Below are positions 1 through 7,186 of a stretch of 11,376 nt of DNA, one piece after another. This DNA comes from JACQAI01 sp035507915. Its GTDB lineage: Bacteria > Pseudomonadota > Alphaproteobacteria > Elsterales > Elsteraceae. Made by a program: the position numbers and the translations under genes. Location of the stretch: NCBI GenBank assembly GCA_035507915.1, contig DATJNS010000388.1:1-11376 (forward strand). Reading direction: 5' to 3'. The notes beneath the pieces are model-generated. The model was not told the origin of the DNA and searched no databases. It saw only the letters and a program-made list of their open reading frames with translations. The stretch's first letter is position 1, and every line of letters starts with the position of its first letter.

Positions 1-109
1 CCTGCCCGGCCTCGCAGAGCAGCACCTGGTTCGAACTGCGCGCCGACAGGCGGTTGGCCATGACCGACCCGGCGGATCCGCCGCCGACGATGATGTAGTC
101 GTACGCCAC
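1..109 (-). CDS. GMC-family FAD oxidoreductase, N-terminal fragment
   Basis: This is the first 36 codons of a gene that leaves the window at base 1. The translation begins VAYDYIIVGGGSAGSVMANR and continues with a VLLCEAG segment. That is the ADP-binding beta-alpha-beta fold (GxGxxG-type, here GGGSAG at residues 9-14, with the acidic residue ending strand 2 in CEAG) of glucose-methanol-choline oxidoreductases such as choline or alcohol dehydrogenases. The family oxidises alcohols using FAD; the substrate cannot be read from this piece. The start is GTG at 107-109, chosen because a strong GGAGGGG ribosome binding site lies at 114-120, five bases upstream, and the fold normally begins within a few residues of the start. 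It lies 120 bp downstream of the RND permease on the same strand, so it could be read through from it, but no functional link is evident. Confidence 0.85.
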   Translation of the reverse strand, partial: MAYDYIIVGGGSAGSVMANRLSARSSNQVLLCEAGQ

Positions 110-229
110 CCCGCCCCTCCCGTTCTGGGTCCCCGCGTTCCGGCCCACATTGCGGCGGGAAGCTGGTTCGACGCAAGCGCCGCCGAGGCGCCGGAGGGCC
201 AGCCGGATCAGCGAGTTGAACGGTCGTGG

Positions 230-3200
230 CTACTCCGCCGGCGCCTCGCGCGCGGCGCCGGCGAGCGGCGCGGCGGTCGCCCGTCGCTTGCCGAACGCTC
301 GGCGCACCACCGCGTAGAACACCGGCGTGAACAAGAGGCCGAAACCGGTCACGCCGAGCATGCCGAAGAACACCGCGGTGCCGAGCGACTGGCGCATCTC
401 GGCGCCCGCGCCGGTCGCGATCGCGAGCGGCACCACGCCGAAGATGAACGCGAACGAGGTCATCAGGATCGGCCGCAGCCGCGTGCGCGCCGCGCCGACC
501 GCGGCCGCCAGGATGTCCTCGCCGCGGTCTTCGGCCTGCTTGGCGAACTCGACGATCAGGATGGCGTTCTTGGCCGCCAGCCCGACCAGCACGACGAAGC
601 CGACCTGCGCCAGGATGTTGACGTCCATGTGGCGCAACAGCAGGCCGCTGACCGCGGCGAGCAGGCACATCGGCACGATCAGGATCACGGCGAGCGGCAG
701 CGTCCAGCTCTCGTACTGCGCCGCCAGCACCAGGAACACGAACACCACCGAGGCCGCGAACACGAAGATGCCGCCGTGACCGGCCAGCTTCTCCTGGTAG
801 GCGAGATCGGTCCATTCGTAGCCGAAACCGTCCGGCAGACGCTCGGCCGCGAGCTTCTCCATCGCCGCGATGGCGTAGCCGGTCGAGTAGCCCGGCAGCA
901 CGTTGCCCTGCAGCTCGGCGGCCGGATACAGGTTGTAGCGCGGCACGCGATAGGGTCCGGTGATGTCGCGGAACTCGGCGACCGAGCCGATCGGCACCAT
1001 GTCGCCGCGCTGGTTGCGCGTCTTCAGGTTGACGATGTCGCGCATGTCCTCGCGGAACTGGCCGTCGGCCTGCGCGGTGACGTGGTAGGTGCGGCCGAGA
1101 TAGTTGAAGTCGTTGACGTAGGCCGAGCCGAGATAGACCTCGAGCGTCTCGAACACCTTGTCGGCGCTGACGCCGAGCATCTCGGCACGCACGCGATCGA
1201 TGTCGGCGTAGACCTTGGGCGTGCGCGTGTTGAACAGCGAGAACACGCCGACCAGACCGGGGGTCCGGTTGGCCGCGGCGACCAGGTCCTGGGTCGCCGC
1301 CTCGAGCGCCTGGAGGCCGCGCCCGCGTTTGTCCTGGATCATCATCTTGAAGCCGCCGGCGGTGCCGATGCCGCGCACCGGCGGCGGCGGGATCGTGATG
1401 ATGAAGGCCTCCTGGATCACGCTGAGCCGCTTGCGCAGATCCGCGAGCAGCTCCGGGGCGCCCTGACCCTTGGCGTGGCGCTCGGTGAACGGCGCCAGCG
1501 CCGAGAAGATCGCCCCGGCGTTGGGTGCGTTGGTGAAGGTCGCGCCGTCGAAGCCGGCGAACGGCACGGCGTGGATCACGCCGGGCGTGCCGAGGATGAT
1601 CTTGGTCGCCCGGCGCACCACCGCGTCGGTGCGCGCCAGGGACGCGCCGGGCGGCAGCTGGATGACGGTGATGAGATAGCCCTGGTCCTGCTGGGGGATG
1701 AAGCCGGTCGGCGCGCGGGCGAACTGCCACGCCGTCAGCCCGACGAGCCCGCCATAGACGACCAGCACGAGCGCGGCGAGCCGGATCATACGGCCCGCGA
1801 GCGCGCCGTAGCGCGTCGACAGCCAGTCGAACCCGCGGTTGAAGCCGTCGAAGAAGATCGTGACCAGACGGAATATGCCGGCGCGGCGTGCGTCGCCGTG
1901 CGGCTCGTGGCGCTTGAACAAGAGCGCGCACAGCGCCGGGCTCAAGGTCAGCGAGACCATGCACGAGATCACGGTCGCGGCCGCGATCGTGACCGCGAAC
2001 TGACGGAAGAACTGGCCCGAGATGCCCGGGATGAACGCCGCCGGCACGAACACGGCAGACAATGTGAGCGCGATCGCGATCAGGGCTTCGCCGACCTCGT
2101 CCATGGTCTCGTGCGCGGCGTCGCGCGGGCTCATGCCCTCGCGCAGATTGCGCTCGACGTTCTCGACCACGACGATCGCGTCGTCGACCACGATGCCGAT
2201 CGCGAGCACGAGCCCGAACAGCGACAGGTTGTTGAGCGAAAAGCCCGCGGCGGCGAGCACCAGGAAGGTGCCGATCAGCGACACCGGGATCGCGACGATC
2301 GGGATGACCGAGGCGCGCCAGGTCTGCAGGAACAGGATCACGACGACCACGACCAGCCCGACCGCCTCGTAGATCGTCTTGATCACCTCGTTGACCGATT
2401 CGCCGATGAACTCGGTCGGGTTGTAGACGATGTCGTAGCGCAGCCCAGCGGGGAACGATTTCGCCAGCTCCGCCATGGTCGCCTTGAGGCGCTCGCCGGT
2501 CGCGAGCGCGTTGGTTCCCGGCTGCTGGAAGATCAGGATCGCGACCGCGGTGCGCTCGTCGAGATAGCTGTTGGAGGTGTAGTCCGCGGCGCCCAGCTCG
2601 ACGCGTCCGATGTCGCGGATGCGCGTCACGCGGCCGTCGGGATCGTTCTTGACCACGATGTTGGCGAATTGGCGCGGGTCGATCAGGCGCCCGAGCGTCT
2701 CGACGTTGAGCTGGAAGGCGCCTTCGTGGGGCACCGGCGGCTGATTCAACACGCCGGCGGCGACCTGGACGTTCTGCGATTGCAGCGCCTGGACGACTTC
2801 GCCCGCGGTGAGATTGCGCGCCGCGACCCGGTCGGGGTCGAGCCAGATCCGCATGGCATAATCGCGCGCGCCCTTCAGCTGGACGTCGCCGACGCCCTCG
2901 AGCCGGGCGAGCACGTCCTTCACCTGCAGGGTCACGTAGTTCGAGATGTAGAGCTGGTCGCGCGAGCCGTCGGGCGAATAGAGATGGATCACCATCATGA
3001 GGTCGGGCGAGTTCTTGCGCACGGTGACGCCCAGCCGCTGAACCTCGTCCGGCAGCTTCGGCTGCGCGATCGCCAAGCGGTTCTGCACCAGGACCTGCGC
3101 GATGTTGAGGTCGGTGCCGAGCGCGAACGTCACCGTGATCGAGACGTTGCCGTCGCCGGTCGCCTGCGAGACCATGTAGAGCATGTTCTCGACGCCGTTG

Positions 3201-3412
3201 ATCTCCTGCTCGATCGGCGTCGCGACCGTCTCGCTCACGACCTCCGCCGACGCGCCCGGATAGCTCGCGTTGATCACCACCGTGGGCGGCGCGATCTCGG
3301 GATACTGCGCCACCGGCAGGCTGAAATAGGCGACGCCGCCGACCAGGGTGATGAACACCGACAGCACCGTCGCGAAGATCGGGCGGTCGATGAAGAAGTG
3401 CGAGAAGCGCAT
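230..3412 (-). CDS. RND multidrug efflux permease (HAE1 family, MexF/BepE-like)
   Basis: This is the inner-membrane proton/drug antiporter of a tripartite RND pump, 1060 residues, which is full length for the HAE1 family. The N-terminus MRFSHFFIDRPIFA is the classic family start before TM1. Two related halves are visible, each with a large periplasmic loop (about residues 30-340 and 565-875) followed by a block of membrane helices. The proton-relay residues are intact: adjacent aspartates 410-411 in IGIVVDDAIVVVEN (TM4) and lysine 948 in GLAAKNAILIVEF (TM10). The protein should take up lipophilic or amphipathic substrates from the periplasm and outer leaflet; the actual substrates cannot be read from sequence. 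The ATG at 3410-3412 lies 10 bp after the adaptor stop with no clear ribosome binding site, suggesting translational coupling to the adaptor. No outer-membrane factor gene follows; the next gene is a GMC oxidoreductase. Confidence 0.96.
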   Translation of the reverse strand: MRFSHFFIDRPIFATVLSVFITLVGGVAYFSLPVAQYPEIAPPTVVINASYPGASAEVVSETVATPIEQEINGVENMLYMVSQATGDGNVSITVTFALGTDLNIAQVLVQNRLAIAQPKLPDEVQRLGVTVRKNSPDLMMVIHLYSPDGSRDQLYISNYVTLQVKDVLARLEGVGDVQLKGARDYAMRIWLDPDRVAARNLTAGEVVQALQSQNVQVAAGVLNQPPVPHEGAFQLNVETLGRLIDPRQFANIVVKNDPDGRVTRIRDIGRVELGAADYTSNSYLDERTAVAILIFQQPGTNALATGERLKATMAELAKSFPAGLRYDIVYNPTEFIGESVNEVIKTIYEAVGLVVVVVILFLQTWRASVIPIVAIPVSLIGTFLVLAAAGFSLNNLSLFGLVLAIGIVVDDAIVVVENVERNLREGMSPRDAAHETMDEVGEALIAIALTLSAVFVPAAFIPGISGQFFRQFAVTIAAATVISCMVSLTLSPALCALLFKRHEPHGDARRAGIFRLVTIFFDGFNRGFDWLSTRYGALAGRMIRLAALVLVVYGGLVGLTAWQFARAPTGFIPQQDQGYLITVIQLPPGASLARTDAVVRRATKIILGTPGVIHAVPFAGFDGATFTNAPNAGAIFSALAPFTERHAKGQGAPELLADLRKRLSVIQEAFIITIPPPPVRGIGTAGGFKMMIQDKRGRGLQALEAATQDLVAAANRTPGLVGVFSLFNTRTPKVYADIDRVRAEMLGVSADKVFETLEVYLGSAYVNDFNYLGRTYHVTAQADGQFREDMRDIVNLKTRNQRGDMVPIGSVAEFRDITGPYRVPRYNLYPAAELQGNVLPGYSTGYAIAAMEKLAAERLPDGFGYEWTDLAYQEKLAGHGGIFVFAASVVFVFLVLAAQYESWTLPLAVILIVPMCLLAAVSGLLLRHMDVNILAQVGFVVLVGLAAKNAILIVEFAKQAEDRGEDILAAAVGAARTRLRPILMTSFAFIFGVVPLAIATGAGAEMRQSLGTAVFFGMLGVTGFGLLFTPVFYAVVRRAFGKRRATAAPLAGAAREAPAE

Positions 3413-3422
3413 CGGGCGGCGC

Positions 3423-4607
3423 TCAGCCGGCGGTCTTGTCGAGGGCGATCGTGCCTGGTTGCGGCGTCACCTTGGCGCCCGGCCGCGCGCGCAGGAGGCC
3501 GTTGATCACGATGCGGTCGGTCGGCTCGATGCCGCTGCGGATGATGCGCAGCCCCTCGTAGGTCGGGCCGGGCCGCACGACCTTGGGCACGACCGTGCCG
3601 TCCTCCTTGACCGTCATCAGGAGCTTGCGCGACTGGTCGGTCACCACCGCCTCGTCGGGCACCAGCAGCGCCTGGTAGGGCTCCGAGCCGGGCACGCGCA
3701 CGCGCGCGAACTGGCCGGGCGTCAGCAGGTAGTTGGGATTGGGGAACACCGCGCGCACGCGAATCGTCCCGGCGCCGCGGTCGACCTGGTTGTTGATGAA
3801 GTCGAGCTTGCCCTTGAGCGTCCACGCCGTCTCGTCGACCAGGTGCCCCTCGACCGGCACCGGATCGCTGCGGTTGGCGAGCTGCTCGCCCTTCGCGACC
3901 GCACGCTGATAGCCGAGGAAGTCGGCCTCGCTCATGTCGAAATAGAAATAGATCGGATCGAGCGACACGATCGTGGTGAGCAGCGTGGTCGTCGTCGTGC
4001 CGCCGTTGCCGCCGCTCACCAGGTTGCCGATGCTGACCTCGTGGCGGCCGATGCGTCCGCTGACCGGCGCGGTGATGTGGCAGAACTCGAGGTTGAGCTG
4101 GGCGTCGCGCACGGCGGCCTTGGCGGCCTCGAGACTTGCCGTGCCGCTGCGCAGCTGCTGCAGGCGCTGGTCGTAGGTGCTCTGCGCGACGAAATCCTTC
4201 TGGCGCAGCACCTCGGCGCGTTGCACCTCGCGGCTGGCGAATTCGATCGAGGCGTTCGCCTGGTCGACCTGCGCCTGGGCCGACGCCAGCGCGATCTCAT
4301 AGGGCCGCGGATCGATCAGGAACAGGAGGTCGCCCTGCTTGACCAGCTGGCCGTCCTCGAAATGGATCTCCTGCAGGTAGCCGCTGACCCGGGCGCGCAG
4401 CTCGACATAGTCGACCGCGGCGAACTGGCCGGTGTACTCGTCGTGCTCGACGACCTCGTGCCGGAGCGGGGTGCTGACCGTGACGGGCGGTGGCGGCGGC
4501 GCGCTGCTCGCCTGGCTGCTGCTGCCGCCGCGCGTGGCATACCAGCCGATCCCGACAGCGACGACCGCCACGATACCGATGCCAATCCCGATCCGGCCGA
4601 GTGCCAT
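3423..4607 (-). CDS. RND efflux periplasmic adaptor (membrane fusion protein, MexE/BepD-like)
   Basis: This is the periplasmic adaptor, 394 residues, that bridges the downstream RND permease to an outer-membrane channel. A hydrophobic stretch at residues 5-24 followed by a Gly/Ser/Pro-rich linker is an uncleaved anchor or a signal peptide; there is no cysteine just after it, so it is not a lipoprotein as AcrA and MexA are. The first lipoyl half-motif is around residues 66-100 (VELRARVSGYLQEIHFEDGQ), a coiled-coil hairpin spans about 103-173, the second lipoyl half is about 176-200 (ITAPVSGRIGRHEVSIGNLV), then beta-barrel and membrane-proximal domains follow from the DPIYFYFDMSEADFLGY segment (217-233). 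A run of five threonines (204-208) lies in the linker between lipoyl and barrel domains. ATG at 4605-4607 is preceded by GAGGAGGGG at 4611-4619, a strong ribosome binding site. It is first gene of the pump operon, 216 bp from the co-directional lysR gene. Confidence 0.95.
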   Translation of the reverse strand: MALGRIGIGIGIVAVVAVGIGWYATRGGSSSQASSAPPPPPVTVSTPLRHEVVEHDEYTGQFAAVDYVELRARVSGYLQEIHFEDGQLVKQGDLLFLIDPRPYEIALASAQAQVDQANASIEFASREVQRAEVLRQKDFVAQSTYDQRLQQLRSGTASLEAAKAAVRDAQLNLEFCHITAPVSGRIGRHEVSIGNLVSGGNGGTTTTTLLTTIVSLDPIYFYFDMSEADFLGYQRAVAKGEQLANRSDPVPVEGHLVDETAWTLKGKLDFINNQVDRGAGTIRVRAVFPNPNYLLTPGQFARVRVPGSEPYQALLVPDEAVVTDQSRKLLMTVKEDGTVVPKVVRPGPTYEGLRIIRSGIEPTDRIVINGLLRARPGAKVTPQPGTIALDKTAG

Positions 4608-4682
4608 GGTGCCCCTCCTCGGACGTCAGAAGCCTGGTCATATAAGTCGGCGCCGCCGCCGCGGAAGGTCGCCGGAGGCGCC

Positions 4683-4733
4683 GAGCAGCAATGCGATGGC
4701 TGCGCAGCCCGCTGTGCCGCGGTTGCGCTGCTC
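4683..4733. repeat. Nested inverted repeats in the leader of the efflux operon
   Basis: Two 7-bp arms, GAGCAGC at 4683-4689 and GCTGCTC at 4727-4733, flank a perfect 12-bp palindrome, GGCTGCGCAGCC, at 4698-4709. If transcription starts near 4745, both would be in the untranslated leader of the adaptor mRNA. They could form RNA hairpins or bind a dimeric regulator. Short palindromes are common in GC-rich DNA, so this may be chance. Confidence 0.4.
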
Positions 4734-4751
4734 AAATTTTGGACAGCAACC

Positions 4752-4781
4752 AGTCTAGCGCGCGGCGCGGCGGCCTGTCAT
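4752..4781 (-). promoter_or_regulatory. Candidate promoter of the RND efflux operon
   Basis: On the minus strand, ATGACA (plus-strand 4776-4781, five of six matches to TTGACA) is separated by 18 bp from TAGACT (4752-4757, four of six matches to TATAAT). This would start transcription near 4745 and give a leader of about 137 nt. A small dyad, CATC-N7-GATG at 4779-4793, overlaps the -35 element and could be an operator. The spacing is one base longer than ideal and the call rests on consensus matching alone. The rest of the 4608-4823 gap contains the nested inverted repeats listed separately and no credible gene. Confidence 0.35.
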
Positions 4782-4823
4782 CGCGCGGTGATGGTGGGCT
4801 TCAGAGCGGCTAGGCGGTCGAAC

Positions 4824-5732
4824 TCAAGCGCGCGCCGCATCGTCGGAGAAGCCAGCCGCGAGCCGGTCGATCAGCGCGCGAACGGCGGGCACGAGGCCGC
4901 GGCGAGACGGGAAGACCGCGTGGATGAGGGCACGCGGCAGCGCCCATGACGGCAGGATCTGTTCCATTGTCCCGATCACGAGATCGGCGTCGACGAGAAA
5001 TCGAGGCAGTGCAGCGGCACCAGCCCCCTGCAAGACCGCTCGACGCAACGTCGTCATCTCGTTGGTGACCAACCGCGGGCGATGCACCACATCGCGCGTC
5101 TCGCCATTGGGCCCGGTGAGCCGCCAGACGTAGGCGCCGTCGGGTTGCGCGAAGTCCATCGTACCGAGCCGATCGACATCGCCGGGCACCTGGGGGCGAC
5201 CCACTTTGTCGAGAAGCGCCGGACTTGCCACCAGCACGCCGCCCAGGTCCTCCAGCACGCGGACGACGAGTCCGCTGTCCTCGAGCGGCGGCGTTCGGAC
5301 GCGCAGCGCAATGTCGACCCCCTCGCCGATCACATCGACGCGTCGGTTGGTCACCTCGATGTGCATCTGAACGCGCGGATAGTCGGCCAGGAAGGTCGAG
5401 ATGACGGTTCCGACCCGCCGTTCCATGAGGCTGACCGGACAGCTCACACGGACGAAGCCCTGCGGCTCGGCCGATGTGCGATCGATCGCCTCCTGCGCGG
5501 CGGCTGCCTCGGCGACCATGGCGAGGCAATGCCGGTGGTATTCCCGCCCCACCTCGGTCACCGAGAAACGGCGCGTCGAGCGCTGGATCAAGCGCACGCC
5601 GAGGCGGTCCTCGAGCGCCGCGACGCGGCGGCTCAGCTTCGATTTGGGGACACCCAGCACGCGCGCGGCCGCCGCGAAGCCGCCCCGATCGACGACCTGG
5701 GCGAAGTAGTAGAGGTCGTTGAAATCCTGCAT
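4824..5732 (-). CDS. LysR-family transcriptional regulator (CrgA-like)
   Basis: The protein has 302 residues, normal for the family. Residues 1-60 form the N-terminal winged helix-turn-helix (DLYYFAQVVDRGGFAAAARV, then PKSKLSRRVAALEDRLGVRL and RSTRRFSVTEVG), which matches the LysR DNA-binding signature closely. A linker helix leads to a periplasmic-binding-protein-like effector domain from about residue 92 (FVRVSCPVSLMERRVG) to 295. The pattern resembles CrgA-like regulators, a group often found beside quinone reductases and azoreductases. ATG at 5730-5732 is preceded by AGGA at 5741-5744, eight bases away. The gene is divergent from the azoR operon, and co-directional with the efflux operon that follows 216 bp downstream, so it could control either or both; the effector is unknown. 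A perfect inverted repeat overlaps its ribosome binding site, suggesting autoregulation. Confidence 0.95.
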   Translation of the reverse strand: MQDFNDLYYFAQVVDRGGFAAAARVLGVPKSKLSRRVAALEDRLGVRLIQRSTRRFSVTEVGREYHRHCLAMVAEAAAAQEAIDRTSAEPQGFVRVSCPVSLMERRVGTVISTFLADYPRVQMHIEVTNRRVDVIGEGVDIALRVRTPPLEDSGLVVRVLEDLGGVLVASPALLDKVGRPQVPGDVDRLGTMDFAQPDGAYVWRLTGPNGETRDVVHRPRLVTNEMTTLRRAVLQGAGAAALPRFLVDADLVIGTMEQILPSWALPRALIHAVFPSRRGLVPAVRALIDRLAAGFSDDAARA

Positions 5733-5736
5733 CGGG

Positions 5737-5758
5737 ATCGTCCTATCAACAGGACGAT
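5737..5758. promoter_or_regulatory. Perfect 8-bp inverted repeat, candidate LysR operator
   Basis: ATCGTCCT (5737-5744) and AGGACGAT (5751-5758) are exact reverse complements separated by six bases (ATCAAC). The site begins four bases upstream of the lysR start codon and contains the AGGA ribosome binding site of lysR in one arm. LysR regulators usually bind dyads in the divergent gap and repress their own gene, so an operator role is plausible. In the lysR mRNA the same sequence could fold and hide the ribosome binding site. I saw no second copy in front of the efflux operon. Function is inferred. Confidence 0.5.
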
Positions 5759-5857
5759 GAATAGCAAATCTGCCGACTAATCGCCATGGCGTTCCATAGG
5801 TAGGTTACTCCCCAAGAGCAGGCCCCGTGCGCCTGCCGCTTTCAGAGGGAGATCCCC

Positions 5858-6256
5858 ATGACCCAGCGTCGCTCCATCGTGTTGCGCACCGCCCTGCTGG
5901 CCGCGCTCGGCGCGGCGACTTTGGCCGGCGCAAACCCGGCTTCCGCCCAGAGCCTGCAGGGCGGCTATCTGGGCCTCGACGTCGGCGCGCATCAGACCGC
6001 GTCGCTGGCCGCGCCGGCCCATCCCGGCTCGGGACAGGGCGGCTATCTCGGCCTCAACGCCGGGGCCGACCTGAAGCCGGCCCCGGTGATGGAAGGCGAC
6101 GAGAGGTCGTCGCCGATGATGTGGTGCCAGAAGACGCCGGGCGACCGCGACATCTGCATGAAGAACGCCGCAGCCGATCACAAGCAGTGCATGGCGGAAG
6201 CCCCGAACCACTACGAGGCCTGCCGCTTCGCCTTCGACCGCATGCACTTCAAGTGA
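5858..6256 (+). CDS. Small exported four-cysteine protein with duplicated QGGYLGL motif
   Basis: I do not recognise a named family. The 132-residue product starts with a convincing Sec signal peptide: charged MTQRRSIVLR, a hydrophobic core to about residue 24, and an ASA-QS cleavage site after residue 30. The mature protein of about 102 residues is therefore likely periplasmic. Immediately after cleavage is QGGYLGLDVGA (34-44), repeated as QGGYLGLNAGA (60-70), 26 residues later. The C-terminal part carries four cysteines (90, 100, 111, 122; spacing C-X9-C-X10-C-X10-C), which could form two disulfides or hold a metal or haem-free cofactor. ATG at 5858 has a GAGGGAGA ribosome binding site at 5846-5853. 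The gene is divergent from lysR and heads a likely operon with the microprotein and azoR, so a link to redox stress is possible but unproven. Confidence 0.8.
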   Translation: MTQRRSIVLRTALLAALGAATLAGANPASAQSLQGGYLGLDVGAHQTASLAAPAHPGSGQGGYLGLNAGADLKPAPVMEGDERSSPMMWCQKTPGDRDICMKNAAADHKQCMAEAPNHYEACRFAFDRMHFK

Positions 6257-6320
6257 GCTGGTGGCGTGAGCTGGCGTCGGCGCATCGCTGCCGGCGCCGT
6301 CCACGCAAGGAGATGAAGCC

Positions 6321-6440
6321 ATGAGCTCGATGACCTCGGACGACGACGACGATTGGCGGGAACACCCATCGTCATGGTTTGGCGTCGTCGTCGCCTTCAT
6401 CACCGTCGCGGTGACGGTGGCGGCCGTCACGTTGCTGTGA
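6321..6440 (+). CDS. 39-residue acidic single-span membrane microprotein
   Basis: A short open frame encodes 39 residues. It has an acidic head containing five consecutive aspartates (residues 7-11) followed by WREHPSSW, then a hydrophobic segment of about 19 residues (FGVVVAFITVAVTVAAVTLL) reaching the C-terminus. That is the design of a small tail-anchored or single-span membrane protein. Support for translation is the strong AAGGAG at 6306-6311, with nine bases before the ATG, and its position between two genes: 64 bp after the exported cysteine protein and 36 bp before azoR, all on the plus strand. No homologue is known to me. It may modulate a membrane partner, but nothing in the sequence says which. 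It is short enough that automatic annotation would often omit it. Confidence 0.65.
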   Translation: MSSMTSDDDDDWREHPSSWFGVVVAFITVAVTVAAVTLL

Positions 6441-6476
6441 TGCCGCGCGATTTGCCAACTCGAAAGGAAGACGACC

Positions 6477-7103
6477 ATGAAGGTCCTGCACATCGACAGT
6501 AGCCCGCTCAACGGCGCGTCGGTCTCGCGCCGGTTGACGACCTCGATCGTCGAGGCGTGGCGGCGCGCCGATCCCGCGATCGAGATCGTTCACCGCGACC
6601 TGGCGGCGGCACCGCCGGATCATTTGACCGCCGAGCTCCTCGAGGTCGTGCGGTCCGGCAAGCGCGAGAACCTGACACCACGCCAAGCGGCAGAGCTCGA
6701 TCTGACCAACACGCTGGTCGACGAGCTGCTCGCCGCCGACGCGATCGTGATCGGCGCGCCCATGTATAACTTCTCGATTCCCACCCAACTCAAGGCGTGG
6801 ATCGACCGGGTCGCGCAGGCCGGGCGGACGTTCCGCTATACCGAGACCGGACCCGTCGGGCTTGCCGGCGGCAAAAAGGTCGTGATCGCCTCGTCCCGCG
6901 GCGGCGCGTATACCGGCACGGGGCTGGAACAGGCGCTCGATCACCAGGAAGCCTATCTCCGTGCGGTGTTGGGATTCCTCGGCCTGACCGACATCACGAT
7001 CGTCCGGTCCGAACGGCTCAACATGGGTCCGGAGGCGCGCACCAAGGGATTGAATGCTGCGCAGACGCAGATCGACGAGCTCTTCCCGCGCGCCGCTGCA
7101 TGA
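6477..7103 (+). CDS. azoR: FMN-dependent NADH azoreductase / quinone reductase
   Basis: The product has 208 residues, typical of AzoR (about 200), and lines up with E. coli AzoR along its whole length. Matching landmarks are KVLHIDSS at the N-terminus (phosphate-binding loop of the flavodoxin fold), LTPRQ (66-70), VIGAPMYNFSIPTQLK (91-106, FMN isoalloxazine contacts), TFRYTETGPVGL (118-129), SRGG (140-143) and FLGLTD near the C-terminus. AzoR is a cytoplasmic homodimer that transfers two electrons from NAD(P)H to quinones and azo or nitro compounds, protecting against thiol-specific and quinone stress. AAAGGAAG at 6463-6470 is a good ribosome binding site before the ATG. It is the last gene of the putative three-gene operon divergent from lysR, a common neighbour for such reductases. 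A hairpin-forming inverted repeat lies 14 bp after its stop. Confidence 0.95.
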   Translation: MKVLHIDSSPLNGASVSRRLTTSIVEAWRRADPAIEIVHRDLAAAPPDHLTAELLEVVRSGKRENLTPRQAAELDLTNTLVDELLAADAIVIGAPMYNFSIPTQLKAWIDRVAQAGRTFRYTETGPVGLAGGKKVVIASSRGGAYTGTGLEQALDHQEAYLRAVLGFLGLTDITIVRSERLNMGPEARTKGLNAAQTQIDELFPRAAA

Positions 7104-7117
7104 CCCGATACCGCCTA

Positions 7118-7155
7118 CCTGTGGACGCGCCGCGCAACGACGTCGCGTCCACAGG
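7118..7155. repeat. 12-bp perfect inverted repeat after azoR
   Basis: CCTGTGGACGCG (7118-7129) and CGCGTCCACAGG (7144-7155) are exact reverse complements around a 14-base loop, starting 14 bp after the azoR stop. The stem is long and GC-rich enough to act as a transcriptional stem-loop or 3-prime-end stabiliser for the azoR message, but there is no T-run on either side, so it is not a canonical intrinsic terminator. It could instead be an operator for the MFS gene downstream. Confidence 0.6.
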
Positions 7156-7180
7156 CTCGCGGTGGGTCCAGCCGCGGGCC

Positions 7181-7186
7181 TATAAT
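7181..7186 (+). promoter_or_regulatory. Candidate -10 element upstream of the MFS gene
   Basis: TATAAT, a perfect -10 match in GC-rich surroundings, lies 95 bp before the preferred MFS start codon. No recognisable -35 hexamer is present 16-18 bp upstream (the sequence there is CTCGCGGTGGG), so an activator or chance must be considered. Transcription would begin near 7193. Confidence 0.3.

Noticed and set aside
629..3505. Very long open frame (958 codons) on the plus strand opposite the RND permease
   Set aside because: Its translation is Arg/Asp/His-rich with no recognisable domain. It mirrors the codon bias of the true gene on the other strand, which has complete RND motifs.
5782..5791. CGCCATGGCG palindrome in the lysR/divergent gap
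   Set aside because: Ten-base palindromes of this composition are expected by chance in GC-rich DNA and it does not align with a promoter element I could support.
5818..5836. GCAGGC / GCCTGC short hairpin in the leader of the exported-protein gene
   Set aside because: The stem is only six base pairs and lies well before the ribosome binding site, too weak to call a riboswitch or attenuator.
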